Below, one piece after another: positions 1 to 8,324 of a stretch of DNA of 64,000 nt (position 1 is the first letter of the stretch; each line of letters begins with the position of its first letter). The notes under the pieces were generated by a model, which worked only from the letters and a program-made list of their open reading frames with translations, did not search any database and had not been told where the DNA came from. The stretch lies in assembly GCA_963726615.1 (NCBI GenBank), contig CAVSCX010000003.1:310001-374000 (forward strand), read 5' to 3'. Source of the stretch: CAWDZK01 sp963726615 (GTDB taxonomy: Bacteria > Actinomycetota > Actinomycetes > JACCUZ01). The position numbers and the translations under genes were made by a program.

Positions 1-182
1 TCGTACACGAGCAGCGCAGGCCAGACCAGCGCCTTGAGGACGGCCAGCAGGTACTCGACGAACGAGTCGGCCTGCCGCCAGAAGAACACGAGGGCGCCGA
101 CCAGCCCGAGCCCATAGACGGCGCCGCCGCCTCCGGTGCCGGCCTGGCTCGCCCGGCGCCCGCGGCGTCCGGTGTCGGTCAT
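1..182 (-). CDS. Small membrane protein, C-terminus cut by window edge
   Basis: The ATG at 182 opens an Arg/Gly-rich N-terminus (MTDTGRRGRRASQAG) followed by a glycine linker and a hydrophobic stretch (VYGLGLVGALVFFW). An FVEYLLAVLKALVWPALLVY segment then runs off the left end. This looks like the small two-helix membrane protein of unknown function that is common in actinomycetes. No stop codon is visible. The region upstream (183 onward) holds no competing gene. Function is not known. Confidence 0.6.
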   Translation of the reverse strand, partial: MTDTGRRGRRASQAGTGGGGAVYGLGLVGALVFFWRQADSFVEYLLAVLKALVWPALLVY

Positions 183-693
183 GGCGAGCTCCCTCCTGCC
201 GTTTTCGTCTCACATCGTCGCCGCGTCACGGGCCGGCTCGCTAGGGCCATCAGACCCGAGATCGACCCAGGTGCCGTGGTGACGCCGTGCTCATGATCTT
301 CGGCCTCTGCCGGCGGCACCGGGCGATGGCAAGGCCGACGCTCCGACTCGACTTCATCTGGGCTGACGACTCCGGAACCTTCCATGACGCATGGCAGCGG
401 GTGGGTCGTCGCCAGCGCTCGTCGGGCACGGACGTCGCCGAGGGATACAGCCCGAGCCAGCGACCGAACAACCGTGACATGAGTCCCCGCGGGCGAGCCT
501 GGTGGCGTGGGCAGCGGCATCGCTGGTTCGCGGGACCCGCGCAGGACCTTGTCGATGTGGTGGCCTCAGCAGGCGTTGGTGGGCCTGCGGCAGGTCGGCA
601 CGTGAGGCGCCGGCGTCGGCCCACGAGGTCGTGGTGGTGGAGACCGGTGCAGCGCTGAGGCGCTTCGGCGTTCTGAGCAGCCGACAACAACGG
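183..693. other. Stretch without a supported gene
   Basis: About 510 bases lie between the edge gene and the tRNA. Open frames exist on both strands (plus 287-658, minus 250-690), but they are Arg/Pro/Ser-rich, overlap each other, lack good ribosome sites and resemble no family I know. They are typical chance frames of GC-rich DNA. I see no hairpin or repeat of note here. Confidence 0.5.
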
Positions 694-766
694 TGGAGCT
701 GAGGGGACTCGAACCCCTGACCCCCTCGTTGCGAACGAGGTGCGCTACCAGCTGCGCTACAGCCCC
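694..766 (-). tRNA. tRNA-Ala (anticodon CGC)
   Basis: Read on the minus strand this is a 73-nt cloverleaf. The acceptor stem GGGGCTG pairs with CAGCTCC, with one G-T pair, and the discriminator is A. The anticodon loop is TTCGCAA, closed by a CCTCG/CGAGG stem, and the T-arm carries GGTTCGAGTCC. Anticodon CGC reads GCG alanine codons, which are abundant in this genome. The 3' CCA is not encoded; the next bases on the minus strand are CCG. Confidence 0.96.
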
Positions 767-800
767 TGGTGGAGACGTCGAGGTTATCAGGGGGCTGTGC

Positions 801-1670
801 TCAGTCGTTCACCGCGCGGCGCTCGATGATGGCTCCGAGCTGCTCCTCGGCCGAGTCGGCGTCGTCGACAAGCGCGGACATCCCGGAGCGTGGCGCCGCT
901 GTCGGCTCCACCGTGGCGGCCGGGGCGGACGGAGCGTCTGTGGAGACCGCGGGCTGCGCGCGTCGGGGCGCGACCGGCTTGCTCACGTAGGTGGGCAGCG
1001 GCACCGGGACGGGGTCCCACCGGCCGGCCTCGTCGGCGGCTCGCCGCTCCTCCTGGTCGCGCAGCCGTCGCTCGGCCTCCTCCGCGGCGGCCCAGCGGGC
1101 GTCCTCGGCGGCGCGCTCCTCGGCCAGCTCCCGGCGTACCGACATCAGCCTGTCGAGAGAGTCGAAGCGCAGCAGGCGCGAGGACATGCTGCGCCGGACG
1201 GCCTCCCTGGACCGCGTGACCTCACGGCTGCTGCGGACCTGGGCGCGCAGGTGGGCGATGTCGGCGAGCGTGAGGACCAGCAGCGTCACCGGCGCCCACC
1301 AGGGCACCGCCGTCAGCGGGGAGAGAACCGTCGCGACGAACGTCGAGAGCAGCAGCCCGGCAAGCACCCGGCGCCGGCGGACGGCGGCTCTGCTTGCCCG
1401 GCGCGGCCGGACGGAGGCGCCGCGCTGTGCAGGCAGCGGCGTCCGGGCCGGAAGGGTCGCTCGCGGGGCCGCCGGCCTGGGCGGCATGACCACCTGGCGC
1501 CGGTCCGGCGTGGCCTCTCGGCGCGAGAGGATCCGCATCGCCTGGTCGAACTTCTCCACCGACCTCGTCTCGGAGAGCTCCTCGTGCCTGCGCAGCCAGC
1601 GGGGGATGAAGTACGCAGCCCACATCACGATGATGACCGCGTAGATGATCCCGCTCCCCACCCGCGTCAC
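801..1670 (-). CDS. glpR: GlpR/SepX-like divisome membrane protein
   Basis: This is the membrane receptor for the gephyrin-like protein Glp, called SepX in Streptomyces and GlpR in Corynebacterium, where it links Glp to the FtsZ divisome. The 289-aa product starts at a GTG (1670) giving VTRVGSGIIYAVIIVMWAAY: a first membrane helix at residues 5-23, then the family-typical FIPRWLRRHEELSETRSVEKF. Two more helices lie at about 101-117 and 124-141, and a charged coiled-coil-like region and Pro/Ala-rich tail follow. The open frame extends upstream to 1826, but that part is Arg/Ser/Thr-rich, runs into the inverted repeat and is not expected to be coding; another GTG lies at 1661. The partner gene glp sits about 2 kb away on the same strand. 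The family call rests on the N-terminus and synteny; the function is known from homologues. Confidence 0.8.
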   Translation of the reverse strand: MTRVGSGIIYAVIIVMWAAYFIPRWLRRHEELSETRSVEKFDQAMRILSRREATPDRRQVVMPPRPAAPRATLPARTPLPAQRGASVRPRRASRAAVRRRRVLAGLLLSTFVATVLSPLTAVPWWAPVTLLVLTLADIAHLRAQVRSSREVTRSREAVRRSMSSRLLRFDSLDRLMSVRRELAEERAAEDARWAAAEEAERRLRDQEERRAADEAGRWDPVPVPLPTYVSKPVAPRRAQPAVSTDAPSAPAATVEPTAAPRSGMSALVDDADSAEEQLGAIIERRAVND

Positions 1671-1782
1671 GGTAGGACGACTCCGCGTCACGGCCAGGGA
1701 CCTGGACCGGTGTGTCGCACGATCAGTCCTGTGGCTGGTGTGACGAGTGTGACTCGACCGCCGCCGGTCGCAACCAACTGTC

Positions 1783-1836
1783 GAGTGGCGCGCTGTTGCA
1801 GTTTCCGCGCTCGAAAACTGCAACAACGCGCCACTC
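1783..1836. terminator. 22-bp inverted repeat between the acetyltransferase gene and glpR
   Basis: The left arm 1783-1804 starts GAGTGGCGCG and ends TTGCAGTTT. It is complemented by 1815-1836 with a single mismatch (C at 1793), around a 10-nt loop. It begins 22 nt past the stop of the acetyltransferase gene on the minus strand, so it is well placed as a terminator. The arm is longer than most terminators, so a REP-like repeat or regulatory element is also possible. Confidence 0.7.
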
Positions 1837-1857
1837 AGGGCGGGAGGCGGGCCACGG

Positions 1858-2502
1858 TCAGCGGTCGTTGCGCTGCTGCGCCACCTGCCAACGGGCCAGC
1901 AGGCCGTCCGGGACCTCCTCCGCCGTGAGGGCGAAGGACCGGTGGTCGCGCCACGCGCCGGCGATGTGCAGGAACGCGGCCCGGGTGCCCTCCTCGCGGA
2001 AGCCGAGCTTCTCGACGACCCGCAGCGACGCCGCGTTCTCCGGCCGGATGTTCACCTCGAGGCGGTGCAGGCCGACAGTGCCGAAGCAGTGGTCCGCGGC
2101 GAGGGCGACGGCGGTCGGCATGACGCCCCGGCCGGCGACCCGCTGGTCGACCCAGTAGCCGACGTGGCCGGAGGCCAGCGACCCCCAGGTGATGCCGCCG
2201 ACGGTGACCTGACCGACAAGCTGCTCGTCGTGGGTGACGACGAAGGGCAGCATCAAGCCCTGGCGGGCCTGGCGCCGCAGCGACCGAACCATCTGGTGGA
2301 AGCTCAGGGCCCGACCGGTGTCGCGCGGGGGGGTCGCCTCCCACGGGGCCAGCCAGGCCGCGTTGCGCGAGCGGACCTCGAGCCAGGCCGTGCGGTCATG
2401 GCGGGTGATCGGTCGCAGGCCGACCCGGCCGGCGCGCAGCGTCGCCGGCCAGCCCGTGGTCGGCCCCCTTGTCGGCCCCTTGGTCGGCCCCCGGCTAGGC
2501 AT
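1858..2502 (-). CDS. GNAT acetyltransferase, RimJ/RimL type
   Basis: This 214-aa protein resembles the N-acetyltransferases that modify ribosomal-protein N-termini or other amino groups with acetyl-CoA. It shows VGLRPITRHDRTAWLEVR near the N-terminus, the acetyl-CoA loop region GYWVDQRVAGRGVMPTAVAL, and the late motif NAASLRVVEKLGFREEG typical of RimJ-like enzymes. The N-terminus carries GPT repeats (GPTKGPTRGPTTG) encoded by short tandem DNA repeats, so the true start could lie further in. The start at 2502 lies 2 nt past the stop of the mog-like gene, so it is the last gene of the galU-glp-moaC-mog operon. The same gene order is found in mycobacteria (rimJ beside moeA1). The substrate is unknown. 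Confidence 0.85.
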   Translation of the reverse strand: MPSRGPTKGPTRGPTTGWPATLRAGRVGLRPITRHDRTAWLEVRSRNAAWLAPWEATPPRDTGRALSFHQMVRSLRRQARQGLMLPFVVTHDEQLVGQVTVGGITWGSLASGHVGYWVDQRVAGRGVMPTAVALAADHCFGTVGLHRLEVNIRPENAASLRVVEKLGFREEGTRAAFLHIAGAWRDHRSFALTAEEVPDGLLARWQVAQQRNDR

Positions 2503-2504
2503 GG

Positions 2505-2975
2505 TCAGTGGTCGCTCCCGTGGACCTGCTCGACCGCGTGCACCAGCAGCGGCGCGAGCACCTCGAGCCCGTCCCGCACACCGCCCGGCGAGCCCGGCAG
2601 GTTGACCACCAGCGTGGTCCCCGCGAGCCCGGCCAGCCCGCGCGAGAGCGCCGCTGTCGGCACCCCCTTGCCGACGCCGTGGGCCCGGAGCGCCTCGGCG
2701 ATGCCCGGCAGGTCGGTGTCGAGCACCTCACGGGTCATCTCGGGGGTCCGGTCGGTGGGCGTGATGCCCGTCCCCCCGGACGTGAGGACCACGTCGTACG
2801 CCGACGCGACCGCCTCGCGCAGCACTGCCGCCACCGGCTCGCCGTCGGGCACCACCCGCGGTCCGTCGACGTCGAAGCCGAGGGCAGCGAGGCCCGCGAC
2901 GAGCACCGGCCCGGTCCGGTCCTCGTAGACGCCGGCGCTGGCGCGGTTGGAGACCGACACCACGAGCCCTCTCAC
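2505..2975 (-). CDS. MogA/MoaB-family molybdopterin adenylyltransferase
   Basis: This 156-aa protein is of the family that adenylylates molybdopterin (MPT-AMP) before molybdenum insertion by MoeA-type enzymes. It carries the family nucleotide/molybdopterin signature TSGGTGITPTDRTPEMT at about residues 65-81 and the C-terminal NLPGSPGGVRDGLEVL. The start ATG at 2975 overlaps the moaC stop by 4 bases, so the two are translationally coupled. The length fits the family. It sits between moaC and the acetyltransferase gene in the molybdenum-cofactor operon. Confidence 0.92.
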   Translation of the reverse strand: MRGLVVSVSNRASAGVYEDRTGPVLVAGLAALGFDVDGPRVVPDGEPVAAVLREAVASAYDVVLTSGGTGITPTDRTPEMTREVLDTDLPGIAEALRAHGVGKGVPTAALSRGLAGLAGTTLVVNLPGSPGGVRDGLEVLAPLLVHAVEQVHGSDH

Positions 2976-3475
2976 GAGGGGCCGCCGTCACCGGGCGCCC
3001 GGGTCCAGGTGCCGGAGCGGCCACCGGTCTTGGACTCGACCCGCACGTCGGTGATGGTCGCGCCCTTGTCGACCGCCTTCACCATGTCGACGAGGGCGAG
3101 GCCGGCGACCGCCACGCACGTCAACGCCTCCATCTCGACGCCGGTGCGGTCGGCGGTGCGGACCGTGGCCGTCACGTGCACGCAGTCGTCGGCGACCCGC
3201 AGGTCGACCTCGACGCCGTGGATGGCGATCGGATGGCAGAGCGGCACGAGGTCGGGCGTCCGCTTCGCAGCCTGGATCCCGGCGATCCGCGCGACCGCGA
3301 TCGCATCGCCCTTCGGCAGCCCGGCGCCACGCAGCAGGGCCACCACCTCGGTCGAGACGAGGACCCGACCGGACGCCGTCGCCGTCCGCACCGTGACCTC
3401 CTTGCCGGACACGTCGACCATGCGGGCCGCACCGTGCTCGTCGACGTGCGTCAGGCGCCGCGGCTGCTCGCTCAT
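2972..3475 (-). CDS. moaC: Cyclic pyranopterin monophosphate synthase MoaC
   Basis: MoaC converts the MoaA product (a 3',8-cyclised GTP) to cyclic pyranopterin monophosphate, an early step of molybdenum-cofactor synthesis. The 167-aa length is normal for the family. Diagnostic segments are MVDVSGKEVTVRTATASG near the start, KRTPDLVPLCHPI and the mid-protein EMEALTCVAVAGLALVDMVK. KGATITDVRVESKTGG closes the conserved core. ATG 3475 overlaps the glp stop (3472) by 4 bases, and its own stop overlaps the start of the mog-like gene. MoaA is not in the window. Confidence 0.95.
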   Translation of the reverse strand: MSEQPRRLTHVDEHGAARMVDVSGKEVTVRTATASGRVLVSTEVVALLRGAGLPKGDAIAVARIAGIQAAKRTPDLVPLCHPIAIHGVEVDLRVADDCVHVTATVRTADRTGVEMEALTCVAVAGLALVDMVKAVDKGATITDVRVESKTGGRSGTWTRAPGDGGPS

Positions 3476-4722
3476 GACAACCGGCGCTCCAGGACCATCA
3501 CCTCGACGGCGCCGCCCTCGGGCACCTCGGTGACCGCCTCGGGTACGACGATGAGCGCGTTCGCCTGGGCGAGCGCCCCGACGAGGTGCGAGCCGCTGCC
3601 GCCGACGGGTCGCACGACGTAGCGGCCGTCGGCCACGTCGAGCCAGCCGCGCAGGTACTGCCGCCGCCCTGCTGGCGAGGCCAGTCCTTCGACACTGACC
3701 GCGCGCACCGTCGGGCGGTGCAGCGGCTCGACGCCGAGCATCCGCCGGATCACCGGTCGCACGAAGACCTCGAACGACACGTAGGACGAGACCGGGTTCC
3801 CGGGCAGGGTGATGATCGGAGTCGAGTCTGGGCCGATGGTGCCGAACCCCTGGGGCTTGCCGGGCTGCATCGCGACCTTCTCGAACTTCACGGTCCCGAG
3901 ACGCGACAGGACCTCCTTGACGACGTCGTAGGCGCCGACGCTGACCCCGCCGCTCGTGAGGACCAGGTCGGCGCGGATCAGCTGGTCCTCGAGAGCGTTC
4001 ATGAGGGTCCGCGCGTCGTCCGGGATGATGCCGACGCGGAACGCCAGCGCGCCGGCCTCGCGCGCCGCCGTCGTGAGCATGTACGAGTTCGAGTCGTGGA
4101 TCTGGCCCGCCGTCGGGCGGGTGCCCGGCTCGACAAGCTCGCTGCCGGTGGACACGATGACGACGCGGGGCCGGGGTCGCACGACGACGCGGTCACGGCC
4201 GACGGCAGCGAGCAGCCCGAGCTGTCCCGGGCCGAGCCGGGTGCCGGCCTCGAGCACGACCTGGCCGGTGGTGACGTCCTCGCCCCGGCGCCGTATGTGT
4301 GCGCCGGACTGCGCTGGCCGGTTGATCGCGACGGACGCGAGCCCCCGGTCGGTCCACTCGAGCGGCACGACGGCGTCGGCCCCGGTGGGCACCGGGGCGC
4401 CGGTCATGATCCGCACCGACATGCCGGGCTGAACCGAGTAGCTCGACGGTGCGCCGGCTGCGACGTCACCGACGACCGGCAGCCGGACGGGGTCGGCTGT
4501 CGACGCCGGGGCGACGTCGTCGACCCGGACCGCGTACCCGTCGTGCGAGGCGTTGTCGAACGGCGGCAGGTCGACCTCGGCGGTCACCTTCTCGGCCAGG
4601 ATGCAGCCGTGCGCGTCCAGCAGCTGGAGGTCGAGCGGGGCGATCGCCTCGATGGCGCCGAGGACGTCGTCCAGGTGCTGCTCGACCGACTTGAGCTCAC
4701 CGGGTGACTCCAGCTCGCTCAT
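3472..4722 (-). CDS. glp: Gephyrin-like molybdotransferase Glp (MoeA family)
   Basis: MoeA-type molybdotransferases insert molybdenum into adenylylated molybdopterin. In actinobacteria the galU-linked copy (Glp) also acts in cell division through GlpR. I chose ATG 4722 (MSELESPGELKSVEQHLDDV) because it overlaps the galU stop by 4 bases; the frame runs on upstream to 4758 but that part is inside galU. The 416-aa product shows FDNASHDGYAVR, IVSTGSELVEPG, TSGGVSVGAYDVVKE and LPGNPVSSYVSFEVF, all core MoeA motifs. Together with moaC, the mog-like gene and glpR nearby this gives a mixed cofactor/division locus. Confidence 0.92.
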   Translation of the reverse strand: MSELESPGELKSVEQHLDDVLGAIEAIAPLDLQLLDAHGCILAEKVTAEVDLPPFDNASHDGYAVRVDDVAPASTADPVRLPVVGDVAAGAPSSYSVQPGMSVRIMTGAPVPTGADAVVPLEWTDRGLASVAINRPAQSGAHIRRRGEDVTTGQVVLEAGTRLGPGQLGLLAAVGRDRVVVRPRPRVVIVSTGSELVEPGTRPTAGQIHDSNSYMLTTAAREAGALAFRVGIIPDDARTLMNALEDQLIRADLVLTSGGVSVGAYDVVKEVLSRLGTVKFEKVAMQPGKPQGFGTIGPDSTPIITLPGNPVSSYVSFEVFVRPVIRRMLGVEPLHRPTVRAVSVEGLASPAGRRQYLRGWLDVADGRYVVRPVGGSGSHLVGALAQANALIVVPEAVTEVPEGGAVEVMVLERRLS

Positions 4723-5639
4723 CGGGGCAGCCCGGTCGCGACGAAGTCGCGCAGCCATTCGGTGAAGTCGGGACCGAGATCGTCCCGCTCGCTGGCCAGC
4801 CGCACGACTGTCTTGAGGTATTCCAGGCGGTCGCCGGTGTCGTAGCGACGGCCCTCGAAGATGACGCCGTGCACCGGACCCTGATCGCCGGTGACGGCCA
4901 TCTGCCGCAGCGCGTCGGTGAGCTGGATCTCGCCCCCGCGGCCGGGGTCGGTCTTCCGGAGGACGTCGAAGACGCCGGGGTCGAGGAGGTAACGGCCGAT
5001 GACAGCAAGGTCGCTCGGCGCCTCCTCCACCGGAGGCTTCTCGACGAGGTCGGTGATGGTCACGGCAACAGGGTCTCCTGAGTCGGAGACGGCTGCGCAG
5101 CCGTAGAGGTTCACCTGGTCCTTCGGGACACGCATGAGGGCGACCACGCTCCCGCCGTGCCGGGCCCGTACGTCGAGCATCGTCGAGAGCAGGTTGTCGC
5201 GCACGTCGATCAGGTCGTCGCCGAGCAGGACGACGAACGGCTCCGAGCCGACGTGCCGGGCGGCGCAGAGCACGGCGTGCCCGAGGCCCCGCGGGTCGCC
5301 CTGCCGGGTGTAGTGCATGTCGGCGCCGACAGCGGACTCGCGCACCCGCGCGAGCCGTTCGGTGTCGCCCTTCGCCTCGAGCGCGGCCTCGAGCTCCCAG
5401 TTGCGGTCGAAGTGGTTCTCGATGGCGTTCTTGTTGCGCCCGGTGACGAGCAACACGTCTGTCAGCCCCGCGGCGACAGCCTCCTCGACGACGTACTGGA
5501 TGGCCGGCTTGTCGACGACGGGGAGCATCTCCTTCGGCGTCGCCTTGGTCGCCGGGAGGAACCTGGTGCCCAGCCCGGCAACCGTCACGACGGCCTTGGT
5601 CACAGGACGGTGCGGCGCGGTCGGCGGGTCGCTGGCCAT
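4719..5639 (-). CDS. galU: UTP-glucose-1-phosphate uridylyltransferase
   Basis: GalU makes UDP-glucose from UTP and glucose-1-phosphate for cell-wall and polysaccharide synthesis. The 306-aa protein has the nucleotidyltransferase loop GLGTRFLPATKATPKEMLP at about residues 23-41, the ribose/sugar site VVDKPAIQYVVEEAV, VVLLGDDLID and LVEKPPVEEAPSDLAVIGRY. The length fits the family. It is the first gene of the minus-strand operon galU-glp-moaC-mog-acetyltransferase. The 21-nt gap to the GGDEF gene (stop 5661) means that gene is read towards galU on the same strand, so read-through into galU is possible. Confidence 0.95.
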   Translation of the reverse strand: MASDPPTAPHRPVTKAVVTVAGLGTRFLPATKATPKEMLPVVDKPAIQYVVEEAVAAGLTDVLLVTGRNKNAIENHFDRNWELEAALEAKGDTERLARVRESAVGADMHYTRQGDPRGLGHAVLCAARHVGSEPFVVLLGDDLIDVRDNLLSTMLDVRARHGGSVVALMRVPKDQVNLYGCAAVSDSGDPVAVTITDLVEKPPVEEAPSDLAVIGRYLLDPGVFDVLRKTDPGRGGEIQLTDALRQMAVTGDQGPVHGVIFEGRRYDTGDRLEYLKTVVRLASERDDLGPDFTEWLRDFVATGLPR

Positions 5640-5660
5640 GACGCAGACCCTAGTGGCCGC

Positions 5661-7634
5661 CTAGGAGCCGGCCGCGCCCACGTTGTCGACGTCGGGCACG
5701 TACCACTGGTCCCGGCCGGCCGCCTTGGCCGTGTACAGGGCCTGGTCGGCGGCCCGCATCAGCGTCGCCGGGGTCTGCCCGTGCGCCGGGAACGACGCCA
5801 CACCGATCGAGACCGAGATGTCCAGCGCCTCCTCCCCGTCCTGCCGGAACGGGTTCCGGCGCACCGCTACACAGATCCGCTCGGCCAGCTGGACCGCCCC
5901 CTCGACCGAGGTCTCCGGGAGGACCACGACGAACTCCTCGCCCCCGTAGCGGGCGAACGTGTCCACCTCGCGGACCTGCTCCTGGACCCGGTGCGACAGC
6001 TCCCGCAGGACTGCGTCCCCACGTGCGTGTCCGTGGCGGTCGTTGACCCGCTTGAAGTGGTCGAGGTCGAGCATCAGAACGGCCAGCGGACGGTCGAACC
6101 GGGTGGACCGCTCGATCTCCCGGGCCAGGCTCATCGACAGGTAGCGGAAGTTCCACAGGCCGGTCAGCGCATCCGTGGTGGACAACCGCTGCGCCTCATG
6201 GTGCAGGTGGATGTTGTCCACCGCGATGCTCGCCTGGTTGGCGAGAGTGCGCAGCGCATCCTCGTCGGCCGCGTCGAAGCTCCGTCCGTCCAGGCGGTCG
6301 TACAGCGCGACAACAGCGACGACGTTGCCCATGCTGCGCAACGGAACCGCGAGCACGACGCCTTCGGCCGGCTCGGTGCCGGCTGCCGCCAGCCCCGCGG
6401 ACCCCAGCCGGCCCCGCGCGCACTCGCCGGTCGACAGCACCCGGCCGAGGACCCCGGCGCCGGGAGCAACCGACACCGGCGGCGGCAAGCCGCTCTCGTG
6501 CAGCCCGTGCTCGGCGACGAGCTGGAGCCGGTCGGCCTGCAGGTGCAGGACGGCGCCCGCCCTTGCCTGCAGGGTGACCACCGCGGTCTCGAGGACGACG
6601 TGCAGCAGGCCGTCGAGGTCGTGGGTGCTGGTGAGCGTGTCGCCGATCCGCTCGAGCGAGTCGCGCAGGTCGTCCCGGCTGCGCTCCACCTCGGCGACGC
6701 TGCGGCGCAGCTCGCCGGTCAGCGTGTTGAAGGCGCTGCCCAGACGTCCCGCCTCACCGTCGGTGGTTGCGGAGATGCTGGCGTCGAGGTCGCCGCCGGC
6801 GACCCGTTCGGCGGCCTCGGTGATCTCGGCGTAGGGCCGGCTCAGGTTCCGAGCCACGACCGTGACGAGGGCTCCGGCCGCCAGCGCGCCGGCCACCAGG
6901 ATCAGTGTCAGCAGCCCGACGCTGCTGCCCCCGGTGTCGCGCACCGCGACCACGGTGGTCCAGGGGATCCCTCCCTGCGGGGGGCCCACCCGCGCGGTCC
7001 AGCCGTCGACGGCGACAACCCCGGTCCGGTCCCGGGTGGCTCGGACGAGGTCGGCGGTCGGGGCCGGGCCCAGGGTGGACAGGACGACGTCGTCCCCGGC
7101 CAGCAGGACGATCTCGCCTGGTGTACCGGACCGCTGCCGGACGTCGTCGAGCAGCTCACGGTCGAGCCGCTTGGCCACCACCGCGGTGGGCACCGGGTCG
7201 CCGGCCCCGTCGGGGGTGAACTCCTGAGCGACCACCGGGGCGGCTGCGGCACCCAGGCCGGCGACCGGGTCGTCGGTGCAGCGCGGCAGGTCCGTGACCT
7301 GGGCACCGTCCGGCAACCGGCCGGCGGATGCCTGCACCGCACCGTCCGAGTCCAGCACCGCGGCGTAGTCGACGGAGCTCCCGACCACGGTGGCGACCGC
7401 CGCCTCCGGCGTCCCGGCGACCGCCGTGAGTGCCGTGAGCTGGGCCGCGAGGTTGACCTCGGTGCACTCGTCGCGCAGCTCGGAGCGCACCGCAGCCGAC
7501 GCGGTCGAGGCGTCGCCCGCCGAGCGGTCCGACCGCGCGTCCGGGACCGCGACCAGCAGCACGAGGGCGCCGACCACCAGAGGGACCAGGAACAGGCCGG
7601 CGAGCACGAGCCAGAGCCGGCGTCGCAGGCTCAC
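5661..7634 (-). CDS. Membrane-bound diguanylate cyclase (sensor-HAMP-GAF-GGDEF)
   Basis: This protein is predicted to make cyclic di-GMP in response to an external signal. From the GTG at 7634 (VSLRRRLWLVLAGLFLVPL) it is 657 aa: a first membrane helix at about 7-29, an extracytoplasmic sensor region, and a second helix (LLTLILVAGALAAGALVTVV). A HAMP linker (YAEITEAAERVAGGDLDA), a GAF domain and a C-terminal GGDEF domain follow. The active-site loop reads GGEEF and is preceded five residues earlier by REVD, an intact RxxD product-inhibition site, so the cyclase should be active and feedback-controlled. There is no EAL or HD-GYP domain. The open frame extends upstream to 8024, but that overlaps the next gene on the other strand. 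The two genes are divergent, with starts 85 bp apart. Confidence 0.88.
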   Translation of the reverse strand: MSLRRRLWLVLAGLFLVPLVVGALVLLVAVPDARSDRSAGDASTASAAVRSELRDECTEVNLAAQLTALTAVAGTPEAAVATVVGSSVDYAAVLDSDGAVQASAGRLPDGAQVTDLPRCTDDPVAGLGAAAAPVVAQEFTPDGAGDPVPTAVVAKRLDRELLDDVRQRSGTPGEIVLLAGDDVVLSTLGPAPTADLVRATRDRTGVVAVDGWTARVGPPQGGIPWTTVVAVRDTGGSSVGLLTLILVAGALAAGALVTVVARNLSRPYAEITEAAERVAGGDLDASISATTDGEAGRLGSAFNTLTGELRRSVAEVERSRDDLRDSLERIGDTLTSTHDLDGLLHVVLETAVVTLQARAGAVLHLQADRLQLVAEHGLHESGLPPPVSVAPGAGVLGRVLSTGECARGRLGSAGLAAAGTEPAEGVVLAVPLRSMGNVVAVVALYDRLDGRSFDAADEDALRTLANQASIAVDNIHLHHEAQRLSTTDALTGLWNFRYLSMSLAREIERSTRFDRPLAVLMLDLDHFKRVNDRHGHARGDAVLRELSHRVQEQVREVDTFARYGGEEFVVVLPETSVEGAVQLAERICVAVRRNPFRQDGEEALDISVSIGVASFPAHGQTPATLMRAADQALYTAKAAGRDQWYVPDVDNVGAAGS

Positions 7635-7718
7635 GCCGGGCCGCCGCGCACGCCCCGGCGCCGTCCCGGCCGCCGGTCGAGCCTGCCGCGACCCGCCCAC
7701 GGCTGGGACGATGACCGC

Positions 7719-8324
7719 GTGACGGCTGGGACGGGAGTCGACGTGGGAGGCGCCAAGGCCCGGCTGCGCGCGGCCGTCATCGCCGCGCGCCGGGCGATGT
7801 CCGGCCCGGAGCGCGCTGCCGCCGCCTCCTCGGTCACTGCCGCCCTGCTCTCCCTTCCTCAGGCCCGGTCCGCCCGGACCGTCGCCCTCTACGTCTCCCT
7901 CGGCACCGAGCCTGCCACCGACGAGCTGCTGGAGGCGTTCCGGTCGGTCGACGTCCGGGTGCTGCTCCCCGTGGTTCGCGGCGACCTCGACCTGGACTGG
8001 GCAATCTACGCAGGAGTGGAGCATCTGTCGCCCGCCGCACGGGGGACCCGGGCACCCGACGGGGAGCTCCTGGGCGTGGCCGCGGTCTCAGGGGCCGACC
8101 TGGTTGTCGTCCCGGCCCTGGCCGTGGGGCCGGACGGCTCCCGCCTGGGCCGCGGCGGGGGGTCGTACGACCGCGCGCTGAGCCGGGTGCCGCCCGGGCG
8201 GGCGGTGGTCGCCCTGCTCTACGACGGGGAGCTGCTCCCGTCCGTACCCAGCGAGCCGCACGACCGGCCCGTCACCCTCGCGGTGACGCCCTCCGGGGTG
8301 CACCGACCGGACCCGGGCCCGTGA
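7719..8324 (+). CDS. 5-formyltetrahydrofolate cyclo-ligase
   Basis: The enzyme converts 5-formyl-THF to 5,10-methenyl-THF with ATP. The chosen GTG start (7719) gives 201 aa, a normal length. It shows the N-terminal basic ARLRAAVIAARRAMSG, LYVSLGTEPATDELL and the C-terminal ATP/metal loop GSRLGRGGGSYDRALSR, which is the family hallmark. In mycobacteria this gene (Rv0992c) lies divergent from galU and next to the FmdB-like Rv0991c. Here the galU side is nearly kept, with only the GGDEF gene in between, but the FmdB-like gene is 53 kb away. Its stop overlaps the GTG of the antiporter gene by 4 bases. Confidence 0.92.
   Translation: MTAGTGVDVGGAKARLRAAVIAARRAMSGPERAAAASSVTAALLSLPQARSARTVALYVSLGTEPATDELLEAFRSVDVRVLLPVVRGDLDLDWAIYAGVEHLSPAARGTRAPDGELLGVAAVSGADLVVVPALAVGPDGSRLGRGGGSYDRALSRVPPGRAVVALLYDGELLPSVPSEPHDRPVTLAVTPSGVHRPDPGP

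Noticed and set aside
287..658. Plus-strand open frame of 123 codons near the left end
   Set aside because: Arg/Trp-rich composition, no ribosome site, overlapped by an equally long minus frame, no recognisable family; typical chance frame in GC-rich DNA.
694..766. tRNA-Ala as integration site of a mobile element
   Set aside because: No integrase gene, no second copy of the tRNA 3' end seen, and the genes beside it are core genes in their usual order.
5157..8324. Very long plus-strand open frame of 1055 codons
   Set aside because: Only its last 201 codons (from 7719) encode a real protein; the rest is the antisense of galU and the GGDEF gene.
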